A program made the translations under genes and the position numbers. From assembly GCA_017304475.1 (NCBI GenBank), contig JAFKKV010000015.1, positions 124,001-188,000 of the forward strand: 64,000 bases of DNA. Direction: 5' to 3'. Positions within the stretch are counted from its first letter, which is position 1, and each line of letters begins with the position of its first letter. Positions 16,571-26,800 of the stretch are shown in pieces. The notes under the pieces are model-generated. The model searched no databases. It was not told the DNA's origin and worked only from the letters and a program-made list of their open reading frames with translations. The DNA is from Hyphomicrobiales bacterium. GTDB lineage: Bacteria > Pseudomonadota > Alphaproteobacteria > Rhizobiales > Phreatobacteraceae.

Positions 16571-17812
16571 GTGACTCTATTGACCCGTCGAACCGCGCTC
16601 AGGGCAGGTACCGCCGCGGCCTTGCTGCCGCTGGCCGCACCCGCGCTGCGGGCCCAGGGGCCGGCCGTGCGCATCGGCCTGATCCAGCCGATGAGCGGAC
16701 CGCTCTCGGCCTATGGCCAGGAAACCCAGCCGGTGGTCGAAATGATCGCCGGCAATATCAACGCCGCCGGCGGCATCAGGAGCCTCGGCGGCGCGAAACT
16801 CGAGATCGTGCTGGCCGACAATAGCGGCTCGCCGGCGCGCGCCGCCAACGAGGCCCGCCGGCTGGTCACCCAGGAAAAGGTGGCAATCCTGGCCGGCGCC
16901 ATCATCACGCACGAGGCGCTTGCCGTGAGCCCGGCGCTCGACGAGCTGAAAGTGCCGATGATCTCCTTCGTCTCGGGCACCAGCCGCTCGCCCTATCTGT
17001 TCTCCTTCGGCCTGCCCTATGACCGTGGTTATGCCGAGACCATGGTGCAATTCCTGGAGGCCCTGCGCAGGGATCACGGCGCCAAGACCCAGCGTGTGGT
17101 CACCGCCTCGTCGAATTACGAGGCCGGCCAGCAGATTACCGGCTTCCTGACCGCCAAGCTGAAGGCGCGCGGCTTCGAGGTGGTCGGCGACGTGCCGCTC
17201 GACACCAAGGCGCAGGATCTCGGCGCCGCCATGCTGAAGATCCGTTCGCTTCGGCCCGATGTGGTGGTGGGCCTGCAGACCCAGCGCGAATTGCTGCTGC
17301 TGCAACGCGCCCGCTTCGACCTGCAATATTTCGACGGCATCTTCGTCAGCAATCTCGGCGTGTCGGATCCCTCGGTCTGGACCGATCTCGGGCCGGACAT
17401 CGCCGCCAGGGTGCTGCCGCGCAACACGTTCGGCCTGGCGCTCTATGCGCCCAGCCTGAAGATCGACGCCCTGACCGCGATCGCCGACCAGGCGAAGCAG
17501 TTGCCGCGCCTGAAACACGGTCTCGGCCAGTTCTCGATCTTCGCCGCCCAGGCCATGCTGGTGATCAAGGAGACGCTGGAAAAGGCGGCTTCCGTCGATC
17601 CCCAGAAGCTGACCGATACGCTCGGCCAGCTGGAACTGCCGCTCGGCCATCCCGCGATGATCCTGCCGCGCGCCGGCGGCGTCGCCTTCGCCGAGGACCG
17701 GCTCGCCCGCGACGCTTCGACCCTGGTCGTCCAATGGGATGCGGAGCGGACCTTGCAGGTGGTTCACCCCGCGCAATTCGCCACCCGCGCGCCGGCCATC
17801 ACGGCGCGCTGA
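16571..17812 (+). CDS. Liv-type ABC substrate-binding protein, paralogue 1 of a tandem four
   Basis: 413 residues, type 1 periplasmic-binding fold. The signal sequence includes the twin-arginine LTRRTALRAG and ends ALRAQ. The mature start PAVRIGLIQPMSGPLSAYGQ, TASSNYEAGQQITGF and DVPLDTKAQDLGAAM match the binding protein at 2765-4021. The start is GTG, with GGGAGG nine bases upstream. No permease or ATPase follows, so it must deliver substrate to a transporter encoded elsewhere, possibly the Liv system at the left edge. It is most similar by eye to paralogue 4 (20505), sharing GQETQPV and SASPYLF-type segments. Confidence 0.92.
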   Translation: MTLLTRRTALRAGTAAALLPLAAPALRAQGPAVRIGLIQPMSGPLSAYGQETQPVVEMIAGNINAAGGIRSLGGAKLEIVLADNSGSPARAANEARRLVTQEKVAILAGAIITHEALAVSPALDELKVPMISFVSGTSRSPYLFSFGLPYDRGYAETMVQFLEALRRDHGAKTQRVVTASSNYEAGQQITGFLTAKLKARGFEVVGDVPLDTKAQDLGAAMLKIRSLRPDVVVGLQTQRELLLLQRARFDLQYFDGIFVSNLGVSDPSVWTDLGPDIAARVLPRNTFGLALYAPSLKIDALTAIADQAKQLPRLKHGLGQFSIFAAQAMLVIKETLEKAASVDPQKLTDTLGQLELPLGHPAMILPRAGGVAFAEDRLARDASTLVVQWDAERTLQVVHPAQFATRAPAITAR

Positions 17813-17842
17813 TCACAGAACGTCGTTCGAGGAGATGAAGAG

Positions 17843-19081
17843 ATGACGCGTCCCTTCACGCGCCGGAACGTGCTGCATGCAACAGCCGGGGCCTCGCTGG
17901 CATTGGTCGCCGCGCCGGCCATCCGCGCCCAGCCGCGGCCGATCAAGATCGGCATGCTCCAGCCGATGAGCGGCGGCATGTCCACGGCCGGCAAGCAGGG
18001 CCAACCGGCCTTCGAACATGTGGTCAGGCTGATCAATGCCTCTGGCGGCATCAGGAAGTTCGGCGGTGCCCCCGTCGAACTGGTGCTGGCCGATGACGCC
18101 ACCCAGCCGGGGCGCACCGCGACCGAGGCCCGCCGCCTGATCACCCAGGAGCGCGTGGCCATGCTGTCGGGGCTGCTGCACACCCCGGCGAGCCTGGCGC
18201 TCGCGCCGGTCGTCGACGAACTGAAGGTTCCGGCGCTCTCGATCGGAGCCGGTGTGATCAAGGCGAACTACCAGTATTCGCTCGGCCTGCCGTTCGAGCG
18301 TGGCTACGCCCAGCCGACGGCCGATTTCATCGCCTATCTGAACCGCGAACGCGGCTTCGCCATGAAGACTGCCGTCATGGCCTTCTCCAATTACGAAGCC
18401 GGCCAACAGATCAATACGATGCTCAAACCGCGGCTGAAGGAGATCGGCGTCGAAATCCTCGATGAGGTCGCCCTCGACACCCGCGGCCAGGACCATACCG
18501 CCGCCATGCTGCGCATCCGCGCCAAGCGCCCGGACCTGGTGATCGGCTTCATCCTGCCGCGTGACGGCGTGCTGCTGCAGCAGGCCCGCCACAGCCTCGC
18601 CTATCACGACCCGGTCTTCTTCTCGCCCGGCTATGGCGATATCAGCTTCTGGCACGACCTCAGTCCCGAGGTCGGTCAGGCCGTGCTGACCCGCAACCTG
18701 TTCGCCCTCGTCAGCATCAGCCCCGACACCAAGATCCCGGCGCTCCAGGCTCTGATCGCCGATCTCGGCCGCCAGCCGCAGGTTCAGATGACCTCCTTGG
18801 CCCTGCTTGCCGCCCAGGCTGCCCGGGTGATGCAGGTCGCGCTCGAGGCGGCGGAGGCACCGGAGCCCGAGGCGATCCACCAGGCCTTGGCGCGTGTTCA
18901 TCTGCAGCCTGGCGACCCGCACCTCTACCTGGCAAGCCCCGACGGCATCCGCTTCGGCGCCGACCGGATGATGACCACGCCCTATAGCGTGATGGTCCAA
19001 TGGCGTCCCGACAAGAGCCAGGACGTCGTCTACCCCGCGGCCTTCGCCGGCACGACGCCCAGGCCACGCGCGGCACGCTGA
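17843..19081 (+). CDS. Liv-type ABC substrate-binding protein, paralogue 2
   Basis: 412 residues. Signal peptide with twin arginine (FTRRNVLHATAG) and cleavage after IRAQ; the mature protein starts PRPIKIGMLQPMSGGMST. It carries FSNYEAGQQINTMLKPR and LPRDGVLLQQARHSLAYHD. The last motif is nearly identical in paralogue 3 (19111-20343), so these two are the closest pair and probably a recent tandem duplication. GAGGAG precedes the ATG. It is 30 bases after the previous gene and should be in the same transcript. Ligand unknown. Confidence 0.92.
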   Translation: MTRPFTRRNVLHATAGASLALVAAPAIRAQPRPIKIGMLQPMSGGMSTAGKQGQPAFEHVVRLINASGGIRKFGGAPVELVLADDATQPGRTATEARRLITQERVAMLSGLLHTPASLALAPVVDELKVPALSIGAGVIKANYQYSLGLPFERGYAQPTADFIAYLNRERGFAMKTAVMAFSNYEAGQQINTMLKPRLKEIGVEILDEVALDTRGQDHTAAMLRIRAKRPDLVIGFILPRDGVLLQQARHSLAYHDPVFFSPGYGDISFWHDLSPEVGQAVLTRNLFALVSISPDTKIPALQALIADLGRQPQVQMTSLALLAAQAARVMQVALEAAEAPEPEAIHQALARVHLQPGDPHLYLASPDGIRFGADRMMTTPYSVMVQWRPDKSQDVVYPAAFAGTTPRPRAAR

Positions 19082-19110
19082 ACCGACAGCCCCTTTCGCG
19101 GAGATCCGCC

Positions 19111-20343
19111 ATGACCATCCTGACCCGCCGCCTGCTCCTGAAGACCGCGACCGGCGCCACCGCCGCGGCCTTGGCCGCGCCCGCCGTCCGCGCCCAGCCG
19201 CGGCCGATCCGCATCGGCATGATCCAGCCGATGAGCGGCGCCCTGTCCAATTACGGCCTGCAGGGCCAGCCGGCGCTCGACTATGTCGTCGCCCAGATCA
19301 ATGCTGGCGGCGGCATCAAGAAATTCGGCGGCGCGCCGATCGAGCTGGTGCTGGCCGACGATGCGAGCCAGCCCGGGCGCAGCGCGACCGAAGCGCGCCG
19401 GCTGATCACCCAGGAACGCGTCGTCATGTTGATGGGCACCATCACGACGCCGCAGAGCCTGGCGCTCGCCCCTGTTATCGACGAACTGAAAATGCCCACC
19501 GTCGCCATCTGGGCCGGCACGGCGCGCGCCAACTACCTCTATTCGCTCGGCCTTGCCTTCGACCGCGGCTATGCCCAGCCGACCGCCGATTTCGCCGCCT
19601 ATCTGAACCGCGAGCGCGGCTACAAGATCAGGACCGCGGTCATGGCCTTTTCCAATTACGAGGCCGGCCAGCAGGTCAATAATTTCCTCAAGCCCCGCCT
19701 GAAGGCCCATGGCATCGAGGTGATCGACGACGTGCCGCTCGACACCCGCGCCCAGGACCTGACGCCGGCCATGGTGCGCATTCGCTCGCGCAAGCCGGAT
19801 CTGGTCGCCGGCCTGATCCTGCCGCGCGACGGCGTGCTGCTGCAGCAGGCCCGCCACAGCCTCGCCGTGCACGAGCCGGTCTTCCTGTCGCCGGGTTATG
19901 GCGACATCAGCTTCTGGCACGACCTCGGCAGCGCCATCGGCGACACCGTGCTGACCCGCAACCTGTTCGCCCTGGTCGGCGTCTCCACCGGTGCCCGCCT
20001 GCCGGCGCTCCGGCGCCTGGTCGCCGAGATCCAGCGCCAGCCGAACCTGCATCTGAGCACGGCCGCCTTGCAGACCGCCCAGGCCGGCCGCGTGCTGGAA
20101 GCGGTGCTGGAAAGCGCCGAGGCGCCCGAGCCGGCCGCCATCTACCAGGCGCTCGCCCGGTTCCACCTGCCGCGCGGCGACGCCAATCTCTATCTCGCCT
20201 GTCCCGACGGCATGCGTTTCGGCGAGGACCGCATGCTCACCCAGAGCTATGGCGTGATCGCCCAGTGGCGCGCCGACAAGGGCCAGGACGTCGTTTATCC
20301 CACCGATTTCGCCGGCGCCGAGGCTCGCGCCCGAGCGACATGA
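19111..20343 (+). CDS. Liv-type ABC substrate-binding protein, paralogue 3
   Basis: 410 residues. N-terminal LTRRLLLKTATG twin-arginine signal ending VRAQ, then PRPIRIGMIQPMSGALSNYG. It shares AFSNYEAGQQVNNFLKPRLK and DGVLLQQARHSLAVHE with paralogue 2. ATG 19111 has GGAGAT seven bases upstream; an open frame upstream overlaps the previous gene and is not credible. The last codons (ARARAT-stop) are the first unit of a 23-bp tandem repeat that continues for three more units after the stop, so the repeat may have set the present C-terminus. Confidence 0.92.
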   Translation: MTILTRRLLLKTATGATAAALAAPAVRAQPRPIRIGMIQPMSGALSNYGLQGQPALDYVVAQINAGGGIKKFGGAPIELVLADDASQPGRSATEARRLITQERVVMLMGTITTPQSLALAPVIDELKMPTVAIWAGTARANYLYSLGLAFDRGYAQPTADFAAYLNRERGYKIRTAVMAFSNYEAGQQVNNFLKPRLKAHGIEVIDDVPLDTRAQDLTPAMVRIRSRKPDLVAGLILPRDGVLLQQARHSLAVHEPVFLSPGYGDISFWHDLGSAIGDTVLTRNLFALVGVSTGARLPALRRLVAEIQRQPNLHLSTAALQTAQAGRVLEAVLESAEAPEPAAIYQALARFHLPRGDANLYLACPDGMRFGEDRMLTQSYGVIAQWRADKGQDVVYPTDFAGAEARARAT

Positions 20344-20418
20344 AAACCCGCGCCCGAGCGACATGAACAGCCGCGCCCGAGCGACATGAGAACCAGCGCC
20401 CGAGCGACATGAGAACCC
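20327..20418 (+). repeat. 23-bp tandem repeat, four units
   Basis: The core GCGCCCGAGCGACATGA begins at 20327, 20350, 20373 and 20396, an exact period of 23 bases. The remaining 6 bases of each unit vary slightly (AAACCC, ACAGCC, GAACCA, GAACCC). The first unit contains the last codons and stop of binding-protein paralogue 3. The others are intergenic. The period is not a multiple of three. It is far too short and regular for a CRISPR array. Confidence 0.9.
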
Positions 20419-20504
20419 ATGCGCACGCGGCGTAACCCGCCATCCGAACGGTCTCGCGGATCCCACCGGCTTCACCCGACCATCGCATCAGAAAGGCTCG
20501 CGCC

Positions 20505-21725
20505 ATGAACCCCACCCGCAGACAGGCCGCAGCCCTCATTTCCGGCGCGCTCGGCGGCCTCGCCACATATCGCCCAGCCGCCGCGCAAACCCCCGGCGTC
20601 GTCAGGATCGGCGTGATCCAGCCCCTGTCGGGCCCGACATCGGCCTATGGCCAGGAGACCCAGCCGGTCATCGAATACCTGGTTCAGAAGATCAATGCGG
20701 CCGGCGGCATCAAGAGCCTCGGCGGCGCGAAGATCGAGATCGTGCTGGCCGATTCCACCGGCCAGCCGGCGCGCGCCGCGGCCGAGGCACTGCGCCTGAT
20801 CACCCAGGAAAACGTCTCGCTCCTGACCGGCTTCGTGCTGACCTCGGAGGCGCTGGCCATCGGCCCGATCCTGGACGCGCATAAATGCCCGATGCTCACC
20901 TTCATGGCCTCGGAAAGCGCCTCGCCCTATCTGTTCTCGCTCGGCCTGCACAATGACCGCGGTTATGTCCAGTCGATGAAGGGTTTCATCGACTTCATCG
21001 GCGGCAAGCGCGGCCGCAAGATCACGTCCGTCGTCACTGCCTCGTCGAATTACGAAGCCGGCCAGAAATTCACCAGGCTCGCCACCGAGCGGCTGAAGGA
21101 GGCCGGCTATGTGATCGCCGGCGACGTGCCGCTCGACACCAGGGCGCAGGACCATACCGCGGCCATGCTGAAGATCCGCTCGCTGAAGCCGGACGCGGTC
21201 ATCGGTTTCAACACCCAGGGCGACATCGTCAAGCTGCACCGGGCGCGCTACGACACCCAGTATCGCGGCGCCATCTTCATCGGCAGCACCGGCGCCGCCG
21301 ATCCCTCGCTCTGGCACGAGCTCGGCCGCGATATCGCCGCCGATGTGCTGACCCGCGACTATTACAGTCTGGCGCTGTTCGCGCCGGGCCTGCCCGGCCC
21401 GACCAACGGCTTCATCGACGACGTCGTGCGCCATGCGCAATTGAAGCGCTCGTTCGGCCAGTTCTCCATGTTCGCCGCGCAATCGGCCCTGGTCATCAAG
21501 GAAGCGCTGGAAGCCGCCGGCTCAACCGAGCGCGAGCGCATCGCCGCGGCGATCCAGGCGATCAACCTGCCCTTCGGCCACCCCTCCATGATCATGCCGC
21601 GGCAGAACGGCCTCGCCTTCGCCGAGGACCGCCTGCCCCGGGATTCCTCCGCGCTCATGGTGCAATGGACGCGCGATGCGACGCTCCAGGTGGTCTATCC
21701 CGAGGCCTTCGCCAAAGCCATGTGA
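20505..21725 (+). CDS. Liv-type ABC substrate-binding protein, paralogue 4
   Basis: 406 residues. The signal region MNPTRRQAAALISGALGG ends around PAAAQ and the mature chain begins GVVRIGVIQPLSGPTSAYGQ. It carries TASSNYEAGQKFTR, DVPLDTRAQDHTAAM and a conserved tail LPRDSSALMVQW. It resembles paralogue 1 more than 2 and 3. GAAAGG precedes the ATG. It lies 161 bases after paralogue 3, a gap occupied by the 23-bp repeats. It closes the tandem series; the next gene encodes an unrelated nitroreductase. Confidence 0.92.
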   Translation: MNPTRRQAAALISGALGGLATYRPAAAQTPGVVRIGVIQPLSGPTSAYGQETQPVIEYLVQKINAAGGIKSLGGAKIEIVLADSTGQPARAAAEALRLITQENVSLLTGFVLTSEALAIGPILDAHKCPMLTFMASESASPYLFSLGLHNDRGYVQSMKGFIDFIGGKRGRKITSVVTASSNYEAGQKFTRLATERLKEAGYVIAGDVPLDTRAQDHTAAMLKIRSLKPDAVIGFNTQGDIVKLHRARYDTQYRGAIFIGSTGAADPSLWHELGRDIAADVLTRDYYSLALFAPGLPGPTNGFIDDVVRHAQLKRSFGQFSMFAAQSALVIKEALEAAGSTERERIAAAIQAINLPFGHPSMIMPRQNGLAFAEDRLPRDSSALMVQWTRDATLQVVYPEAFAKAM

Positions 21726-21844
21726 GCAAGGCCATCTGTGCAGGACCATGCGGGCGGGACCGCCTGGTCTTGCCCTCTGACCAAAGCCCTATGCCCCCAG
21801 GTCAAGGCAGCGGCATAGGCTGGGCCTGACGCGAGGAGGTGGCG

Positions 21845-22558
21845 ATGATCGGTGAAACGACGGCCGGCGACGGGCCCGCGCCGGCGCCCGACATGGTGCT
21901 CGAGCATTTGCTCCGGACGCGGTTCAGCTGCCGCGCCTTCCGGCCGGAGCCCGTGCCGCGCGCCACCATCCGGCGCGTCCTCGACATCGCCCAGCGCACG
22001 GCCACCTGGTGCAACACCCAGCCCTGGCAGGTCACCGTCACCATGCCGCCGGCGACCGAACGGCTGCGCACCGCGCTTTATGGCCGGGCAACCGGGGATG
22101 CGCCCACCGGGTCCGACCTGCCCTGGCCGCGCGAATATCGCGGCGTCTATCTCGCGCGCCGCCGCGAGACCGGCTTCGCGCTCTACGAGGCGCTCGGTAT
22201 CGGCCGGGCCGACATGGAGGCGCGGCAGCGCCAGGTGCTGGAGAATTTCCGCCTGTTCGGCGCGCCGCATCTGGCGCTGATCACCTCGGACGAAGCGCTC
22301 GGCACCTATGGCGCGCTCGATTGCGGCGCCTATGTCGCCAATTTCCTCTCCGCCGCCCAGGCCTGCGGCGTCGGCGCCATCGCGCAGGCTGCGCTCGCCC
22401 ATCATTCGGAATTCCTGCGCGACCATTTCGGCATAACCGATGACCGCCTGGTGGTCTGCGGCATCTCCTTCGGCTTCGCCGACGAGACCCACCCGGTCAA
22501 CGGCTTCCGCACCAGCCGGGCAGCGGCCGAAGAGGCGGTGAGGTTCGTGGAGGAATAG
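21845..22558 (+). CDS. Nitroreductase family protein
   Basis: 237 residues, FMN-dependent NAD(P)H oxidoreductase fold. The N-terminal FMN-binding RTRFSCRAFRPEPVPRATI and LDIAQRTATWCNTQPWQV (the usual -R-S-x-R- and -xxP-S/T-xxNxQPW- regions) are clear. The C-terminal motif VVCGISFGFADETHPVNGFR is also typical. GAGGAGG lies before ATG 21845. The likely reaction is reduction of a nitro, quinone or related group, with substrate not inferable. It follows the binding-protein array by 119 bases and may be the last gene of that transcript or independent. Confidence 0.9.
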   Translation: MIGETTAGDGPAPAPDMVLEHLLRTRFSCRAFRPEPVPRATIRRVLDIAQRTATWCNTQPWQVTVTMPPATERLRTALYGRATGDAPTGSDLPWPREYRGVYLARRRETGFALYEALGIGRADMEARQRQVLENFRLFGAPHLALITSDEALGTYGALDCGAYVANFLSAAQACGVGAIAQAALAHHSEFLRDHFGITDDRLVVCGISFGFADETHPVNGFRTSRAAAEEAVRFVEE

Positions 22559-22623
22559 GTCGGGCCAGGTCGCGGCAGAGGCTCGCCCACCTGGTCGCCA
22601 AAGGTCGGAAAGCACAGCGGAAT

Positions 22624-22787
22624 CAACCCTCTCCCAGAGGGAGAGGGTGGCAGCGTCAGCTGCCGGGTGAGGGGCGTGAGCGCCCAGAACTCACCCCGAT
22701 GCACGTCGAGCATGCTGCCTCATCCGGAGATGGACGACCCCTCACCCGGCGCCTGACGGCGCCACCCTCTCCCTCTGGGAGAGGGTC
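22624..22787. repeat. Intergenic palindromic repeat element, copy B
   Basis: Same construction as copy A at 12264-12424: ACCCTCTCCC-aga-GGGAGAGGGT at one end and ACCCTCTCCC-tct-GGGAGAGGGT at the other. GGCAGC-GTCA-GCTGCC and GGCGCC-TGAC-GGCGCC form the inner hairpins, with GGGTGAGGGG and its complement between. The centre (about 60 bases) is not conserved with copy A. The rest of 22559-22985 holds no gene; an AT-richer stretch near 22890-22960 may be the promoter of the next gene. Confidence 0.85.
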
Positions 22788-22985
22788 GACTGGGCCGCGC
22801 TTTTGCTGTTTGGCGTCAATGCGAAACGTGCGGAGAACCTCGTCCTTCGTCACACCTCGGCGCCGCCGCGACGTCTCGCGATTCTTCTTGTGCCCAAAAA
22901 ATAAACCGCCACCGCGATCTAATATTTTCGTGAGCGAGCGCCATATAGGGGATGAATCCACGTGGTTCACCCAAGGTGTCATTCC

Positions 22986-23252
22986 GTGACAATCCGAACG
23001 ACAAGCGAGACGTTCACTTTTACAAAACCGTTCAAATTGAACGCTATCGACGAAATTCAGCCATCTGGCCAGTATATCGTCGACACGGACGAAGAATTGA
23101 TCGAGGGGATATCGCGGCTGGCCTATCGGCGCGTCGCCACGCGGCTGCACCTTCCGGCGATCGCGACGTCGCAGGCGACGACCCAACATGTCCCGATCGA
23201 CCGGGCCGACTTCGACCGCGCCTTTCTGGGGGATACCGACGAAACCGTCTGA
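22986..23252 (+). CDS. Small conserved hypothetical protein
   Basis: 88 residues from GTG 22986 (TIRTTSETFTFTKPFKLNAID). A second recognisable block is GQYIVDTDEELIEGISRLAYRRVAT. Similar short proteins with a [FT]xxPFxL...P.G.Y.V.T.EE.IEG...YRR pattern are familiar from Hyphomicrobiales, but no function is known to me. AAGGTG precedes the start by ten bases. A slightly longer frame begins at 22962. There is no signal peptide or membrane segment. It is the first of several small genes leading to groEL. Confidence 0.75.
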   Translation: MTIRTTSETFTFTKPFKLNAIDEIQPSGQYIVDTDEELIEGISRLAYRRVATRLHLPAIATSQATTQHVPIDRADFDRAFLGDTDETV

Positions 23253-23293
23253 CCGCCGCCGGTCACGGCGACCTGTCCATGAAGGGACCACCG

Positions 23294-23557
23294 ATGGCCA
23301 TTTCCTTCCCCAATACCAGTCGCAGTTTCGATGCGGCGCGACGCAGCATCTCGTTCTGGGGCTACGATTCCACCTTCGAATTCACCTTCCATATCGGCGA
23401 GGACGCCTTGCGCAGCCTCAACCCCGACATTCGCGGCGACGAATCCTCGATGCTCGGCGTTTTCGACGCCCATCGCGGCCGCATCCAGGCGGCGGCGGGC
23501 GTGGCCTATGGCCGCGGCCGCCAGAGCTCCTATCGGCTCGCCGCCTCAGACATCTGA
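23294..23557 (+). CDS. DUF1488 family protein
   Basis: 87 residues from ATG 23294, with AAGGGA upstream. The central part SISFWGYDSTFEFTFHIGEDAL and the tail GVFDAHRGRIQAAAGVAYGR match the DUF1488 pattern as I recall it. It is a cytoplasmic single-domain protein of unknown role. The longer open frame starting at 22952 overlaps the preceding gene in another frame and is not credible before this ATG. Confidence 0.75.
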   Translation: MAISFPNTSRSFDAARRSISFWGYDSTFEFTFHIGEDALRSLNPDIRGDESSMLGVFDAHRGRIQAAAGVAYGRGRQSSYRLAASDI

Positions 23558-23581
23558 CTTCACCCAAACCGGAGAACGGCC

Positions 23582-23719
23582 ATGGCCAGAGGCGACAAAA
23601 AGGGCAATCGCGAAGCCAAGAAACCGAAGAAGCCGAAAGCCGCCGAACCGGTGGCCGTGAGCAGCTTCGCGGCGGTGCAGAAGAAGGCGATGGAGACCGC
23701 CAACGCCCGCAAGAAGTAA
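23582..23719 (+). CDS. 45-residue lysine-rich small protein
   Basis: The frame ATG 23582 to TAA 23719 encodes a very basic peptide starting MARGDKKGNREAKKPKKPKA and ending AMETANARKK. GGAGA lies eight bases before the ATG and the gap from the DUF1488 gene is 24 bases, so it is probably cotranscribed. Small proteins of this look (acidic spacer, Lys-Pro cluster, C-terminal amphipathic helix) are frequent in related genomes, with no assigned function. It is too short for most gene callers. Confidence 0.65.
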   Translation: MARGDKKGNREAKKPKKPKAAEPVAVSSFAAVQKKAMETANARKK

Positions 23720-23773
23720 TCCCCGACGAGCGCGCGGGCCGCGGCCTTCGCTGCGGCCCCGCCGACCGGTCGG

Positions 23774-24022
23774 TCATGCCTCGTTGAACGGCGGCGGCAA
23801 GGTGCCGGCCTTGAAGATGATGCTCGGCTCGTCATCGTAATCCCCCATTTCGGCGTCACCCGACGTGGTGAAGGCGACGACCCCCAGCCGAAGCGGCGCC
23901 AGCCGTTCGGCGGCTCTCAGCGCCGCCTCCGCCGACCGGCACGGGATCGGGGTTTCGGCTTTCAGGCCCCCCCTCTTGCCGGCATGATATGCCTGGACGA
24001 CGTGGATCGTCTCGCGGGCCAT
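23774..24022 (-). CDS. Small conserved hypothetical protein
   Basis: 82 residues from ATG 24022, with AGGAA five bases upstream. The protein begins MARETIHVVQAYHAGKRG and includes AEAALRAAERLAPLRLGVVAF and the acidic GDAEMGDYDDEPSIIFK. The same ordered features occur in many short Hyphomicrobiales proteins. An open frame continues to 24184, but that part overlaps the next gene and lacks family character. It has no membrane segment. Function unknown. Confidence 0.75.
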   Translation of the reverse strand: MARETIHVVQAYHAGKRGGLKAETPIPCRSAEAALRAAERLAPLRLGVVAFTTSGDAEMGDYDDEPSIIFKAGTLPPPFNEA

Positions 24023-24119
24023 TGGCTTCCTGACTGAATGATCGACGGGATGAACGGCGACGCGGAATGCGTGGCCGTCTTTCAAAGCTCGCCTGCGTGC
24101 AAAGGCCCTGACGGCCCGC

Positions 24120-24446
24120 TCACTCCGGCGCGCGATCGTCGTTGTCATGGCCCTGGGCGGCCAGGAGCCGATCGAAATCGGCATAGAGCGACTTGATCAG
24201 AAGCTGGCGTCGGGGATCTTCGGCCGCCAGCGTTTCGGCAAACAGCCCGATCAGATAACGCGCCTTCTCGGCCGCCTCCGGCCACCCGCCGGCGGGAGCC
24301 GCGGCGAGCGACTTCTCGAGCGCCGCCTGGCGCCCGCGCAAGGCAGCCTGGTCATTCTCCACCTCGATCCGCAACCGGCGCAATTCGGTCGCCTTTTGCG
24401 CCGCCATGCCGCGACGCCCGTCGAGATCCGTCGTCTTTTCAACCAT
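24120..24446 (-). CDS. Small coiled-coil hypothetical protein
   Basis: About 108 residues from ATG 24446 (MVEKTTDLDGRRG). The middle, ELRRLRIEVENDQAALRGRQ and onward, is heptad-like and charged, suggesting a coiled coil. The C-terminal half is helical (YLIGLFAETLAAEDPRRQLL). No ribosome-binding sequence is strong, and starts at 24536 or 24548 are possible. The open frame beyond that crosses AT-rich non-coding DNA and the CIRCE-like element, so it is rejected. Function unknown. Confidence 0.6.
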   Translation of the reverse strand: MVEKTTDLDGRRGMAAQKATELRRLRIEVENDQAALRGRQAALEKSLAAAPAGGWPEAAEKARYLIGLFAETLAAEDPRRQLLIKSLYADFDRLLAAQGHDNDDRAPE

Positions 24447-25160
24447 CGCGAAACCGCCATCTGTCCGGAGCCGATGCGGGACGGCCTGCCCTGGCGCCAC
24501 CGTTCCGGCAGCGGCCGGCCGCCGCGCGAAGCGCATTGCGACCGTCATCAGATTATCGCCAAATCGACTTCGATGGAATGTAATTCTCGATAATATCGTG
24601 CGGATATCGGCGGTCGACCAATAATTTTCAAGCCCTCGTTTTCGCGAAAATATTTTGTGGCCCGAGAAAAAAGCCGTCGAAAAACTGAGGCGGCCCGGCG
24701 GAATATATTCTGTCACTCCTATCATTGGAGTGCCAAAGCCTCTATATTGAAGAAACAGGTTCTCGCGCCCAACCAGAAAGAACCGGCGCGACATTCCGCC
24801 CACATGCCCCGATCATGTCCATGTCTCGACAGCGAGGCCCGGATCCAGGGGTGGGATCGTCATCCCTGATGTGGCGAAGGAGATGTACGGGCGTCTTGAA
24901 AAACGGGCCTCATCGGCGGCGCCCGGCCCCCGCATTCTGAACGACCGCCGCGCGCCATCGCGCGAGCCGGCGATGCCGTTCCAACCGGACATATCCGAGC
25001 TGACCCTTCAGATCGCTCGTTGTGGCCTTTCCATCATGGCCAGGGCCGATGCCCTGATCATGGCCGCGAGCCAACCGGCCAAGGCGGCCATGCGATCCGA
25101 GACTTTGCCAAGCCTGCGCTTTCATCACCCATTTGAACCGACACCCTGGAGTACCGAACC
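24447..25160. other. Long AT-richer intergenic region and groEL leader
   Basis: About 700 bases without a gene I can support. The part 24560-24760 is clearly AT-richer than the surroundings and contains the CIRCE-like repeat and TATATTC-like -10 candidates. From 24760 to 25160 the GC content rises again. A frame 24871-25248 is open, but its product has no recognisable features and overlaps groEL out of frame. No groES is present, although groES is normally located here. Confidence 0.6.
24710..24736. promoter_or_regulatory. CIRCE-like heat-shock operator
   Basis: CACTC (24714-24718), nine bases, GAGTG (24728-24732), with right arm GAGTGCCAA differing from the CIRCE consensus GAGTGCTAA at one base. 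The left arm CTGTCACTC matches TTAGCACTC at six of nine. HrcA binds CIRCE in front of groESL in alphaproteobacteria. It lies within the AT-rich region before groEL, but 425 bases from the groEL start, which is unusually far. Confidence 0.6.
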
Positions 25161-26786
<1,626 letters not shown>

Positions 26787-26800
26787 GCCCCGGCACAACA

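Noticed and set aside
20327..20418. Possible CRISPR array
   Set aside because: Repeats are contiguous at a 23-base period with only about 6 variable bases, no spacers of proper length and no cas genes.
23774..24184. Longer start for the small minus-strand protein (136 codons)
   Set aside because: The extra N-terminal residues overlap the next gene and look unlike the conserved part; ATG 24022 has a good ribosome-binding site.
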